From: Tumebacillus algifaecis
GTDB lineage: Bacteria; Bacillota; Bacilli; Tumebacillales; Tumebacillaceae
NCBI RefSeq assembly: GCF_002243515.1
Contig: NZ_CP022657.1
Location: forward strand, 2,533,001-2,597,000
Reading direction: 5' to 3'
DNA: 64,000 nucleotides
The notes beneath the pieces were generated by a model. The model did no database searches and had not been told where the DNA came from. It saw nothing but the letters and a program-made list of their open reading frames with translations. Of this stretch, positions 32,701-39,606 are shown one piece after another; position 1 is the stretch's first letter, and each line of letters begins with the position of its first letter. The translations under genes were made by a program, and so were the position numbers.

Positions 32701-35700
32701 AAGTGCAACGGGCAATTGAATTTTCTGTTGCCCACCACGATAGGTTTGAATGTTCGGACGTGGATGATCTGTCGGCAAAAGCAACACAGGCAGTTCCCCG
32801 CTTAGTTGCTTCTTCCAGTAGTCCATCTGCTGTTGAAGTGCATCTCCTTGCATCCATTCCCGTTGCCAAGCAGCAAAATCGGAATATTGGATCGGAAGTT
32901 CTAGCAAAGGAGAGACTTGATTATGCGCAAACGCTTGGTAGAGCGATTTCAGTTCCTCAACCAACAGGCCCAGCGACCAACCATCAAAAATGATGTGATG
33001 CATAATCAAGACCAGGAAATGTCCCGTTTCTGCATATTGAATCAGGAAACCACGTACTAACGGCCCTTGCTTCAAATCAAAAGCACGCGCACATTCGCGC
33101 TGTGTAAATCGTTCCACTTCTGCCAATACATCTGTCGAACACTCTTGGAAGTCGACTTCGCTCAAGACCAAGTGCAATGCTGGTGCCACAACTTGTATCG
33201 CCACACCGTCAACGTTCGCAAATGTGGTACGCAGCGCATCATGGCGCCGAATGATCTCATTCAAACTTTTCTCGAGAGCCGCTCGATTCAATGCACCTTC
33301 GAGACGAAACGCAAACTGCACGTTGTAGATCGATGGATCTTCAAGATACTGATCGAGGAACCAGAGCCGTTCTTGAGCGAAGGACAACGGCGCACTTTCG
33401 CCGCGTCTGGCGAACATCGACTCCACTTTTTCAGATTTAACTGCGGCACGAACGACGTCTGCGAACTCCGGTATTGTCGGCGCATTAAACAGCATTCCGA
33501 TTGGCACCTCGATCTGGAAGAGTTCTTTTACACGCGAACCCACTCGCGTTAAAGACAGCGAATGTGCGCCCAGATCAAAGATGTTATCTTCCGCACTGAC
33601 TTGCTGCACCTGCAAAATTTCACACCAAATCTTCGCAATCTCCTCTTCAAGGGAATCGCGGAATTTTCCCGTTTCCCACTCGACTTGCTGAGCGACGTTC
33701 GGTGGTGGGAGCAACCTTTTTTCGATCTTGCCGTTCGGATTTAACGGGAATGCATCGAGGCAAACAAATGCAGACGGCATCATGTAAGGCGGCAGTTTGC
33801 CTTTCAACCAATGACGAATATTCATCACGTCGTCGAGCTGTTTATCAACTGTAAAGTAAGCGACCAAACGTTGATCATCCAACTGGTCTTCACGTAGGAT
33901 CACAACCGCTTCCCTGACAGCGGGGCAGTCTCCCAACACCGCTTCAACCTCGCCAAGTTCAATACGATGTCCACGAACCTTGACTTGATTGTCAATTCGA
34001 CCGATGTATTCGATCTCGCCGTCTTTTCTCCAACGAACCAAGTCGCCTGTTCTATAAACACGCTTACCAGTTTGCTCTGAGAAAGGATGCTCGATATAGC
34101 GTTCCTGGGTAAGATCAGGTCGATGTAAGTATCCACGGGCGAGACCAACTCCCCCTATATACAGTTCACCTGGTACACCAATAGGCACTGGTTGCATGTA
34201 TTTGTCCAAAACGTAACTCTCTACATTGCGTATTGGACGACCGATCGCTGGGTTGGTTTCTTCTTCAACAGAGCATTGATACAGGTTTGAAGCCACCGTC
34301 GCCTCGGTTGGGCCATAAACATTAAAGAACTTTTGACCGCGTCCCCAACGTTGCACCAAATTTTTTGAACACGCCTCTCCGCCTACAATTAAATGCCGAA
34401 GGTATTTCATTTCCTTTGGCTCATGCATCGCCAAGAATGTAGGTGGCACCGTGACGGTTGTGATCTGTTTCTCATCTAATAAACCGGCAAAGTTGGGTCC
34501 TAGCAAGGTCTCTCGGTCTGTAAGGCATAAAGTAGCACCTGTCAGCAAACTTAACGTCAATTCCCAAACAAATGCATCAAAACTAATCGAGTTAAACTGT
34601 AAGACGCGGAATCCCGAACCTATTTCCAATTTCGCCACTTGTTCAGTCATCAAGTTGCCAATGCCTGCATGGGTGACTAAAACACCTTTGGGACGACCTG
34701 TAGAGCCCGAAGTGTAAATGACATAGGCAACGTTGTCGATGGTTGATTGGTGAACCAAACGCTCACTGCTTTCTTTCTCAATCAGGTTCCAATCCCCATC
34801 AATTCGCACGACTTCAATATCCTGAGTAGGCACACGGCCAATCCACTGTTCCTGCAGTATCAATACAGGTGCTGTTGTATCTGCCAACATGAAGGAGAGG
34901 CGATCCACTGGGTAAGACGGGTCAAGCGGTACATAGGCACCTCCCGCTTTTAAAATGCCGAGCAAACCAACGATTAATTCGATCGAACGGTCAACGCACA
35001 GACCGACCAATGTTTCCGGCTTGACCCCTTTACCACGCAAGTAATGAGCTAACCGATTTGAACGCTCGTCCAATTCGCGATAAGTAAGTCGTTGACCGTT
35101 AAATTCAACCGCGATTGCATCAGGAGTTCGTTCTGCCTGTTCCTCGAACAGTTGGTGAAAGCACTTGTCTGCTGGAAAGTCCTCACTTGTACGCAACCAT
35201 TCATCAAACAACAATCGGCGCTCATCGGCAGTAAGGATTGAAATTTCTGACATTTTTACTTGTGGATTGTTTACAAAATCCTGCAAGAGATTACAATACC
35301 GCTCCGCAAATCCTTTAATTGTACTCTCCTCGTATAAAGAACCATTGTATTGCCAATACAGTTTGAGCGTATTACCTTGCTCCACAACGTGCAGTGCGAG
35401 ATCACTTGTAAACTTCTCGTTGTTTACCCAATCATTTGAATGGTATCGATACATGATCTGAAACAGCGGGTCATCTCCCTGAGCTCCCTCGCTTTGCAAC
35501 ATCTCCTTGATCTGTTCAATCGACACATCAGCGTGGTCGCTTGCCTTTTCCCATGTGTCACGAACTCTGGTTAGGGATTCACAAAAACTGAGGTTTCCGC
35601 CCAAGTCCGTACGCAACACCACATCATTCTCCCATCGTTCATCTGCACCACGTGACGGACGAATGCGGGTTCCAATCCAAACATCATCGTGGTCAGTCAA

Positions 35701-35955
35701 TCGATGTAACAGGATAAAGAAGGTGGTCATGAACATTAAAGGCCGGTCAACACATACGTCCTTACAGCACCTGGAAAGAGATTCGAGTAGATTTGGAGTC
35801 AATTCATAGCTCAACATATTCCAGTTTTCAAGGTTGCCATGCGTGCGTGGATAGTCAGTCTGAAGTTGTTGGCGCACGACATCTCCTCCTAATTTTTGTT
35901 GCCAATAGATCAACTGTTCAGTCACCTGAGCAGTTGTCTGTAGTTTATCCGACAT
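23722..35955 (-). CDS. Four-module NRPS (partial C)-A-PCP-C-A-PCP-C-A(Thr)-PCP-C-A(Ser)-PCP
   Basis: 4077 residues. ATG at 35955 has AAGGGAG upstream. The first 240 residues match only the C-terminal half of a C domain (starting at YWQQKLGG) with no HHxxxDG motif, as is common in initiation modules. Then: A1 250-770 (TSGSTG near 418), carrier with GAHSL instead of GGHSL, C2 (HHIIFDG near 984), A2 (near 1465), carrier, C3 (HHIVSDG near 2038), A3 (near 2518), carrier GGDSI, C4 (HHAILDG near 3120), A4 (near 3595), carrier GGHSL, and an acidic tail. A pockets by hand alignment: DAWTIGVVA (hydrophobic or aromatic, uncertain), DAWLIGAVC (hydrophobic), DFWNIGMVH (the known Thr code), DVWHFSLVD (the known Ser code). 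No E domains are visible, so amino acids should stay L unless handled elsewhere. It is the first gene of the operon. Confidence 0.95.
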   Translation of the reverse strand: MSDKLQTTAQVTEQLIYWQQKLGGDVVRQQLQTDYPRTHGNLENWNMLSYELTPNLLESLSRCCKDVCVDRPLMFMTTFFILLHRLTDHDDVWIGTRIRPSRGADERWENDVVLRTDLGGNLSFCESLTRVRDTWEKASDHADVSIEQIKEMLQSEGAQGDDPLFQIMYRYHSNDWVNNEKFTSDLALHVVEQGNTLKLYWQYNGSLYEESTIKGFAERYCNLLQDFVNNPQVKMSEISILTADERRLLFDEWLRTSEDFPADKCFHQLFEEQAERTPDAIAVEFNGQRLTYRELDERSNRLAHYLRGKGVKPETLVGLCVDRSIELIVGLLGILKAGGAYVPLDPSYPVDRLSFMLADTTAPVLILQEQWIGRVPTQDIEVVRIDGDWNLIEKESSERLVHQSTIDNVAYVIYTSGSTGRPKGVLVTHAGIGNLMTEQVAKLEIGSGFRVLQFNSISFDAFVWELTLSLLTGATLCLTDRETLLGPNFAGLLDEKQITTVTVPPTFLAMHEPKEMKYLRHLIVGGEACSKNLVQRWGRGQKFFNVYGPTEATVASNLYQCSVEEETNPAIGRPIRNVESYVLDKYMQPVPIGVPGELYIGGVGLARGYLHRPDLTQERYIEHPFSEQTGKRVYRTGDLVRWRKDGEIEYIGRIDNQVKVRGHRIELGEVEAVLGDCPAVREAVVILREDQLDDQRLVAYFTVDKQLDDVMNIRHWLKGKLPPYMMPSAFVCLDAFPLNPNGKIEKRLLPPPNVAQQVEWETGKFRDSLEEEIAKIWCEILQVQQVSAEDNIFDLGAHSLSLTRVGSRVKELFQIEVPIGMLFNAPTIPEFADVVRAAVKSEKVESMFARRGESAPLSFAQERLWFLDQYLEDPSIYNVQFAFRLEGALNRAALEKSLNEIIRRHDALRTTFANVDGVAIQVVAPALHLVLSEVDFQECSTDVLAEVERFTQRECARAFDLKQGPLVRGFLIQYAETGHFLVLIMHHIIFDGWSLGLLVEELKSLYQAFAHNQVSPLLELPIQYSDFAAWQREWMQGDALQQQMDYWKKQLSGELPVLLLPTDHPRPNIQTYRGGQQKIQLPVALGQALQELSRSEGVTLFMTLLTAFKVLLHRYTGQHDLLVGSPIANRNRREIEELIGFFVNTLVLRTELSEQLSFRELLHRVREVTIEAYAHQDVPFEKLVEELSPDRSLGYSPLFQIMFVLQNASGDGLGQFQMDDLQMQAYEFDRGMTMFDLTMQVHEMSDRLHVSIEYNRDLFEGATIKRMLEHFQQVLESAVSEPDQQVVQLPMLSPAERNQLFQEWNCEVLDYPAKTFQELFESQVELRQDAVAIEFTDGQMTYCELDVRSNQLARYLREQGVGVETLVGLSFDRSPSMIVGVLGILKAGGAYVPLDPNYPTDRLAYMMEDSQVSVLVTEEKWLHSLPTHSARTILLDSDWEQIAEQNTERLQYETQLDHAAYVIYTSGSTGRPKGVVVTHSGIGNLMTEHKRSFGVQAGDRVLQFSSISFDAFVWELVMTLLTGATLYLTDRESLLGANFVDMLREKKITAALLPPSFLAMQTPQELPDLRNLIVGGEACTQDLVKRWGEGRNLFNAYGPTESTVCATLYFCNPQEESHPPIGKPIMNTQVYVLDQNLQPVPVGVPGELYLGGVALARGYLNQPELTSERFISHPFSEEQAARLYKTGDLVRWNKAGVIEYLGRADNQVKIRGHRIELEEIEAALSLCAGVRHAVVIVREDGDKRLVAYVTGEVTAHEVRHRLKEHMPEYMIPSPIVVLEAMPLTPNGKVDRQALPVPVLELETATDEAYLPPVTELEITVSEIWANVLNVAHISRNHNFFALGGHSLLATQVVSRILEVLNWNIPVRLLFEADTLAAFCIKCEQLHLEVELSMLPVLQAVESREQLPLSFAQQSLWFIDQFLSDRFVYNMPVLYQLNGRLDTSVLECALNEIVRRHEILRTVFVEVDGIAKQVILPELGLNMTCTDLSDITDPEQRQEQLQQMLATGVYHEFDLRNAPLFAVSLVKIGEEEHVLLLNMHHIVSDGWSIGVLMEELHVLYEAFSQGHPSPFVQLEVQYADFAVWQREWLQGNIKEEQMTYWKQKLGGELPILQLPTDHPRPAEQTYRGSRETIMLSKEITEGLKAIGTREGVTLYMTLLAAFKTWLFRYTGVEDILVGSPVANRRFPELEKLIGYFINTLVLRTDLSGDLTFNELLGRTRETVLAAYTHQDVPFEQLVDELSPERNTGYSPLFQVMFVLQNAHGDRQQIGHVKIRPLPVEMDIAKFDLTLSMREHEGGLAAEFEYNSDLFDRETILRWARHFEALLVGVTANPNAELSRLPLLLEAEMQEMLTQGKGQWQEFERDLCIHQWFEAQVVQTPDAEAVVMEDQRLTYREVNEQANRLAHYLCAFGVGPEVKVGISLDRSIEIVIAILGTLKAGGAYVPLDPNYPQDRVKYALEDSQVAVLLTQEHLLNKLPEHQVPVICLDRDADVIGRQKSDNLPCEANADSLAYVIYTSGSTGKPKGVLIPHGNVIRLLKATEQWYGFNERDVWTLFHSYAFDFSVWEIWGALLYGGRLVVVPYWVSRSPEDFLDLLVSEQVTVLNQTPSAFRQLIQAEERKGEAAQPLALRYVIFGGEALELQSLKPWFERHGDERPKLLNMYGITETTVHVTYRPIRWVDVASGTGSVIGVPIPDLQVFVLDQYLQPVPIGVCGEMYVGGAGVARGYLNRPELTNERFIQNPFSTDPDARLYKTGDLARYLPDGDLEYLGRIDHQVKVRGFRIELGEIESSLVEHPHVHEAVVLVRENTDGEKRLIGYVVTDVDQQLTPRELREYLLQNLPEFMIPAAFVILKSLPLTANGKVDHRALPSPEENRPEQMRTYTAPRNEAEEKLVGVLTKVLKVERIGIQDNYFELGGDSILSIQVLAEARKQGIQFTLQDLFRHQSIYELTESGVLISVDREMEKQAPFSLITEAERTQLPANLEDAYPLTQLQLGMLFHSEKEAQQAIYHNVSLHHLRAPFDQDSMEQALAVLASRHSILRTSFALTGYREPLQLVHRHVEIPFEVYDLRDLPAGEREQALDRWFDAELKRPFDWKCPPMLRVSMHRMDEETFQFGLTEHHAILDGWSVASLLTEIFVTYMSFVKGETPDSGALQSQFHKYVKLEQTALGSEETKAYWQQTLQGFTFTQLPRIEGRDRTKPSQMHLTRVEVPSEVSHGLKLMAQQVNVPLKSVLLAAHIRVLNVLGAQSDVLTGFVTNGRIEEVDGERVLGLFLNTLPLRLELAGGTWQELVQTVFATERELLPHRRYPMAQIQQDLGGQQLFETAFNYTHFHVYETLSGIPEVEILGERSIADSSFVFAVEFGLDSQSAEVQLYLRWNEADLTPEQAARFGSYYQNVLEQIASDPSGRYEIHSVISADEQYQILVEWNETSVEYPKVELLHHLFEQQVERTPDELAVSFEGCEGMTYRQLNEQSNRLAHHLQKQGVGPNVLVGVCMERSLEMVISLYAILKSGGAYLPLDPFLPAERLAFMLEEAQVSVLLSQSHLHDKLPAYSAEVMHLDLEATWAKLADESVDNLVTATMSKDTAYVIYTSGSTGKPKGVMVPHRGIINRLLWMQEEYKLTTEDRVLQKTPFTFDVSVWEFFWPLFVGACLIVAKPEGHKDSEYLVELIREQGITTLHFVPSMLQIFVEESQVQTCTSLRLVFCSGEALPFELQERFFEISQAQLHNLYGPTEASVDVTYWACEPNSDRKFVPIGRPVANTTLYILDPFLQPVPAGVAGELHISGIQVANGYYKRPELTAERFIADPFSAMPGVAMYKTGDLAKWLPDGTIQYLGRIDNQVKIRGLRIELGEIEAVLGSCSGVREAVVTVWEVVPGDQRLVAYLTADEQETVTDLELRQQLKAQLPDYMVPSIFFWLEAMPLSPNGKVDRRALPAPVSDLIPAMNEYEAPHNETEELLAGIWQQVLSREGVGRNDHFFELGGHSLLAMQVLYKLREIYSLPLPIGLMFEKPTPALLAAEVERLIAESAQQIEQPMKRQTDGENALRLLEELELTDEEVELLLQKALLEAEDAQ

Positions 35956-36205
35956 ATTGTTACTGCTCCCTTCGTGGAAACGTATTTTTCTGACTTAAAT
36001 AAAATATGTCTAGATTAAAATTTACTACCATTTCAATAGAAATCCACCGAGATTATTCAGTTGATAAAACATTATCGTAAAATAGTTATTATTCGTGATT
36101 TATAATCTATTTATTATATACAACCTTGTAATTTTATACAAGTATCTTCCGAAAAATAAAATATTCCTTTTCAGGAAAACAACACAATCCCTTCATAGTA
36201 TTCGT
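35956..36205 (-). promoter_or_regulatory. AT-rich leader of the NRPS-PKS operon
   Basis: About 250 bases of strongly AT-rich DNA directly upstream of the first operon gene (start at 35955), with no coding sequence. It resembles the leader at 10339-10700 in composition, though I see no clear shared motif. It should carry the operon promoter; I could not fix the -35/-10 positions. Confidence 0.4.
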
Positions 36206-36690
36206 AGCTCAACTTTCGCAGCATGAAATAGGCAGATAAGCCTTGATGTAATTGGGCAGAGAAGGAATCCACTGTTGGAGTTGACGCTGAATGAGAGCCG
36301 AAAGCTTTTTCTCTGCTTTTGCGACAATTTCGTGGATCAAATCGACCAGTTGCTGTAACGACATGGCCCAGACTATCGCACCAACTTCGTCACACAGCAA
36401 ATAAAACAAGCCGCCAAACGAGCGGTCGTCCGCGCTTTGCCGATGCTTCCAAGCCTGTACTATGCGCGATCATGCGTTTTCATCCGTGGAACACCATGCA
36501 CGACAAACAATTGCTTGATTGTCCACCAAGAGTGCCCCGTCATATTGCCGAGCGCTTCGAAAGTTTATAGGTCTCCACAATACATGAGCACCAGCTTGTA
36601 CAGATCCGGCACAAGACCTTCCAATTTGTAAGCAGAAGTCCGTCCCACCCCAACGCACCTTCGACATGTTGAAATCATCCTTTGATCGGT
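36206..36690 (-). pseudogene. Decayed small gene with an HTH-like segment, family unknown
   Basis: Minus-strand frames can be pieced together across stops and shifts. One piece near 36560-36640 reads LYKLVLMYCGDL, a stop, then TFEALGNMTGHSWWTIKQ and LFVVHGVPRMK, which has the look of a helix-turn-helix. A second piece (36209-36430) reads FGGLFYLLCDEVGAIVWAM followed by a helical, charged stretch ending LPISCCES. No single open frame covers both. I read this as one broken gene downstream of the spoVK remnant, but I do not recognise the protein. Confidence 0.3.
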
Positions 36691-36698
36691 ATAATTTT

Positions 36699-37061
36699 TC
36701 AAACCTTAGTCTTGACCATCGTGTCGATGGCCCCTTGCCCAAAATCTTTTTCACCGTCGCGTGCTAGCGATTACGCTTCATTGATAAACATAATACCGCC
36801 CAATGCTTTTTTGATATTGTCTCGCGTCTTTTGCGCCGTGTGTCCGATGTACTCCCCGACCAGATTGGCGCGTTCCACTTCGACCAGATGCCCTTTGGAC
36901 AGCACGCCCATCTCGCGCAGAAGTTTTGCGAGAATGCGGGCGAGCGTCGTCTTTCTCGTGCCCGGGTTCCCTTTGAAAATCATTTGCAACACGATCGGCT
37001 CGGTTGCAAGGTTCGCTTGTGCGCGCTTTTGTTGGATTTGCACAAATGCGTTGCTTCCCAC
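36699..37061 (-). pseudogene. spoVK: Fragment of SpoVK-type AAA ATPase (stage V sporulation protein K)
   Basis: The frame reads IFKGNPGTRKTTLARILAK, then SKGHLVEVERANLVGEYIGH, TAQKTRDNIKKALGGIMFIN-EA, a TAA stop, and SLARDGEKDFGQGAIDT up to a final TGA. This follows the central part of SpoVK/CbxX-type ATPases very closely. Three lesions show decay: the Walker A glycine before Lys is Arg (GTRKTT), the Walker B Asp is Asn (FINEA), and the tyrosine after EA is a stop. The N- and C-terminal parts are missing. An intact copy would be expected elsewhere in the genome. Confidence 0.75.
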
Positions 37062-37136
37062 CTCACTTTGACAAGAGTGTTGTAAAGCCTATGTGGCTCT
37101 TGCAGGATGGTGAATGTCTTAGGTCACTCTTTCCAA

Positions 37137-37167
37137 CGAAAAAAAAGCCGGAACTGATTTCCGGCTT
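37137..37167 (-). terminator. Intrinsic terminator after the decayed A-domain remnant
   Basis: Nine-base perfect inverted repeat AAGCCGGAA (37145-37153) and TTCCGGCTT (37159-37167), with a run of eight A on the plus strand at its left, which is a T-run on the minus strand. It lies just after the A-domain remnant and so probably ended the lost gene. Confidence 0.7.
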
Positions 37168-37440
37168 GCTGAGATTCCTTGTAAAAGGAAAGTAATACTT
37201 TTCGGCCCAATTTCCCATCGGCAGTCAACGGAATATTGATCCATTTTTACAGCGGGTACGCAAAATGACACCGACTAGTAACGAAGTTCCTTCGGCGTAG
37301 GTAAACGTCAGTTGAGTAACACGCAGCCGTTCATCCCTTATAAGATAAACTTAGCTGTCAATCGAACCCAAACAGCAATTGGAAATAACTCCGGCTCCAG
37401 CCTGCCGTTTCACCAGTCGCACGAATACCTATTTATCGAT
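37168..37440 (-). pseudogene. Remnant of the C-terminal part of an NRPS adenylation domain
   Basis: Minus-strand frames read IRATGETAGWSR...LLFGFD (compare the A8 YRTGDLxRW...LGRID pattern), then LPTPKELRY, a stop, SVSFCVPAVKMDQ, a frameshift, and IPLTADGKLGRKVL (compare the A10 motif LPLTANGKVDRKAL). Order and spacing fit a shrunken A-domain tail, but stops and at least one frameshift make it non-functional. A terminator follows at once. Together with the FAAL remnant at 39.1-39.5 kb it suggests that a further NRPS gene in this orientation was lost here. Confidence 0.5.
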
Positions 37441-37559
37441 ACTCGTCTCGTTCAACGGTGTAAATAGAAAAGCAAATCGGCTCAAAAACATGTTTTCCGC
37501 TTTCCTTTGGTTTGTGATTGTCACAGCCAACATCGGATTGGTTTTATGCAATACGTATC

Positions 37560-38636
37560 TTACGAATTCAAAGGCATACGGTTCAAAACGGCAATCGCCT
37601 GTTCAACAGTATGCTGAACAATCTCGGCTGCGGAGCGGTCCGTAGCCTGTCGGACGCCTTGTCCCGCCCAAAGGGACATATACTCCGGATTGTTTGCTTT
37701 TGCGGCTGCCTGGCGAATGTCGCGTGTCAGGGCATTTTGAATCGGATAAGGAGGAATCGCACCGGAGTATTGATCCATATCCTTCACAAAATCTGTGATG
37801 ATGCCTCGCGCAGCTTTGCCCGAATAGACATGGGTTATAACGGTCTCGTCCTCATGTGCCACAAGCACCTTCTGCTTGTATGCTGGGTGCGCCCCACTTT
37901 CGGTGCAAGCCAAAAATGCTGTTCCCATTTGTACAGCCGACGCGCCTAACGCCAGACTTGCGGCGAGTCCGCGTCCATCCATAATGCCTCCAGCAGCAAT
38001 TACAGGTAGCGACACAGCGTCTACCATCTGCGGAACAAGCGCCATGGTGCCAACGAGCGGTTCGATCGGTTGGTTCAGAAAAGCGCCTCTGTGCCCTCCG
38101 GCTTCGCTTCCTTGGGCGACAATAGCATCCACTCCTGCCGCTTCCAGTCGAATGGCTTCTTCAACAGTTGTTGCCGTCCCGATCACCAGAGTTCCTCGCT
38201 GCTTAAGAGCCTTAATGATCCGTGATTCTGGGATACCAAACGTAAAACTGCATACAGGCACTTTCCCATCCAATACCGCTTGGACCTGCTCCTCAAACGA
38301 TTCTGCATAGTTGGAGATATTAGGATTTTGCGTAATACCCAGCTGCACACGATAAGCATTGAGATGGTTTGTCACCTGATGAATCTCTTCTGCGGATTCT
38401 ATGAATGGCTCTGGTACAAACAAATTTACACCAAACGGATGATCCGTCCGCTCCTTGACCTCTCGAATCGCTTGTCCAATTTGTTGCGGCGTGAGGTATC
38501 CCGCGCCTAAATTGCCCAATCCACCTGCGTTAGAGACGGCCGCGATCAAATCGGGGGTTGTTGGGCCACCGGCCATAGGCGCTTGAACGATCGGATGACG
38601 AATTTGGAGTTTCTGAGTAAATGGTGTATGCATCAT
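37560..38636 (-). CDS. Nitronate monooxygenase (2-nitropropane dioxygenase / FabK-like family)
   Basis: 358 residues, the usual length. ATG at 38636 (a second ATG follows at once) with AAGGAGG upstream. The N-terminal IVQAPMAGG and the VDAIVAQGSEAGGHRG segment with its catalytic-type histidine, then VIAAGGI and GASAVQMGTAFLACTES, are typical of the FMN-binding TIM-barrel nitronate monooxygenases, which oxidise alkyl nitronates such as propionate 3-nitronate. The family also includes FabK enoyl reductases, so the exact reaction is not certain. It is the only intact gene in a decayed region; a link to the NRPS clusters is possible but not shown by the sequence. Confidence 0.88.
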   Translation of the reverse strand: MMHTPFTQKLQIRHPIVQAPMAGGPTTPDLIAAVSNAGGLGNLGAGYLTPQQIGQAIREVKERTDHPFGVNLFVPEPFIESAEEIHQVTNHLNAYRVQLGITQNPNISNYAESFEEQVQAVLDGKVPVCSFTFGIPESRIIKALKQRGTLVIGTATTVEEAIRLEAAGVDAIVAQGSEAGGHRGAFLNQPIEPLVGTMALVPQMVDAVSLPVIAAGGIMDGRGLAASLALGASAVQMGTAFLACTESGAHPAYKQKVLVAHEDETVITHVYSGKAARGIITDFVKDMDQYSGAIPPYPIQNALTRDIRQAAAKANNPEYMSLWAGQGVRQATDRSAAEIVQHTVEQAIAVLNRMPLNS

Positions 38637-38657
38637 GATGGAATTCCTCCTTCATTT

Positions 38658-38940
38658 TCATTCGAACCAAGCCTTGGAAAGAAGATGAATGCCTTCACGA
38701 ATCCGCCTCTCACCTAGCCCGGCAAAACAGAGGAGGACTTGAGCGGGCTCCGCAGTAGGCGGCTGCTCGTAAAACGACGACTCCCGATAGATCCTAACCC
38801 CTCTGTTCTTTGGCAACAGCGGTAAGTTCCTGCGGTGGCATGTCATTTCCGAGTTCCACAGCAGGTGTAAACCAGAGTCCGAACCCCGAATTTCGGACGC
38901 GATCCCGCATTTTCGCCTGAAACGTTGCATGTAAAACGTG
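38658..38940 (-). pseudogene. C-terminal remnant of a MocR/PdxR-type (GntR-aminotransferase) regulator
   Basis: Pieces in two frames give EIRGSDSGLHLL, VELGNDMPPQELTAVAKEQ and RGVRIYRESSFYEQPP, then VLLCFAGLGERRIREGIHLL and SKAW. This is the order found at the end of MocR-type regulators, which have a GntR HTH and an aminotransferase-like domain. Two frameshifts break the reading frame and the N-terminal part is missing. It ends 19 bases before the start of the nitronate monooxygenase gene. Confidence 0.6.
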
Positions 38941-39061
38941 ATGCCTCCCTTTTACGCCCCGTAACGGTTTTTGAGAATCACCGTAATTATCTATTATGTT
39001 CAGCATATCGAAGTAGAAATACATAAAACAAAACCGCAAAGTAGCGATCAGTGGCTATTTG

Positions 39062-39500
39062 TTATTCTCTCACCCAACGAAGCGTGCCGTCTGTAACTGA
39101 AGATACTGTTTGACCGTTGCAATCTGTTCGTCTGTTGGACAGTGCTAATTTTGTGGACAGTACCAAATTCGAGCGTGAATCCTTGATGAACTCACGTAGC
39201 CGCGTCATGTTGTGGTTTACTCGAGGCGAGTAGGCCGGAACGCTACACACCTGCGTACAAGCAGCCCCCCAAAAATCGTCAAGGCCTGGCGGGTAAAGTA
39301 ACAAAGCAGTTTCCCCCACCAGCTCCAGATCCCAGTTCCAAAAGCAAGGGGGGGATCGCCCTCGCTTTGCAATCCAGTTCCACATAGGTCATGGACGCTT
39401 CTGCAAAATCGAGCAGGAAAGTATACATCTGCCAATCAGGTTGAACGATTTAGCGATGCTACAGATGAACGATCAACGAGACGCTGTCGAATGCAATGCT
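39062..39500 (-). pseudogene. 5' remnant of a FAAL / lipopeptide synthetase gene
   Basis: Combined minus-strand frames read IVQPDWQMYTFLLDFAEAS, MTYVELDCKARAI, then ETALLLYPPGLDDFWGA, SVPAYSPRVNHNMTRLREF and SRSNLVLSTK. This follows the N-terminal part of a FAAL (compare ERALLLYPPG and AVPAYPPRANGNLSRLQ in the intact gene at 46869-59759). In-frame stops and frameshifts show it is dead, and it breaks off before the TSGST motif. It is in the same orientation as all NRPS genes here. Confidence 0.65.
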
Positions 39501-39606
39501 CGAATTTAAACTTTTCTTTATCTTTATCCACTTTCCCCCTTTTTCACCAGAATATAATGAACGATTGCCCATGCGTGGGAGATAAGTGGCGCGAGCTTGT
39601 CAATGT

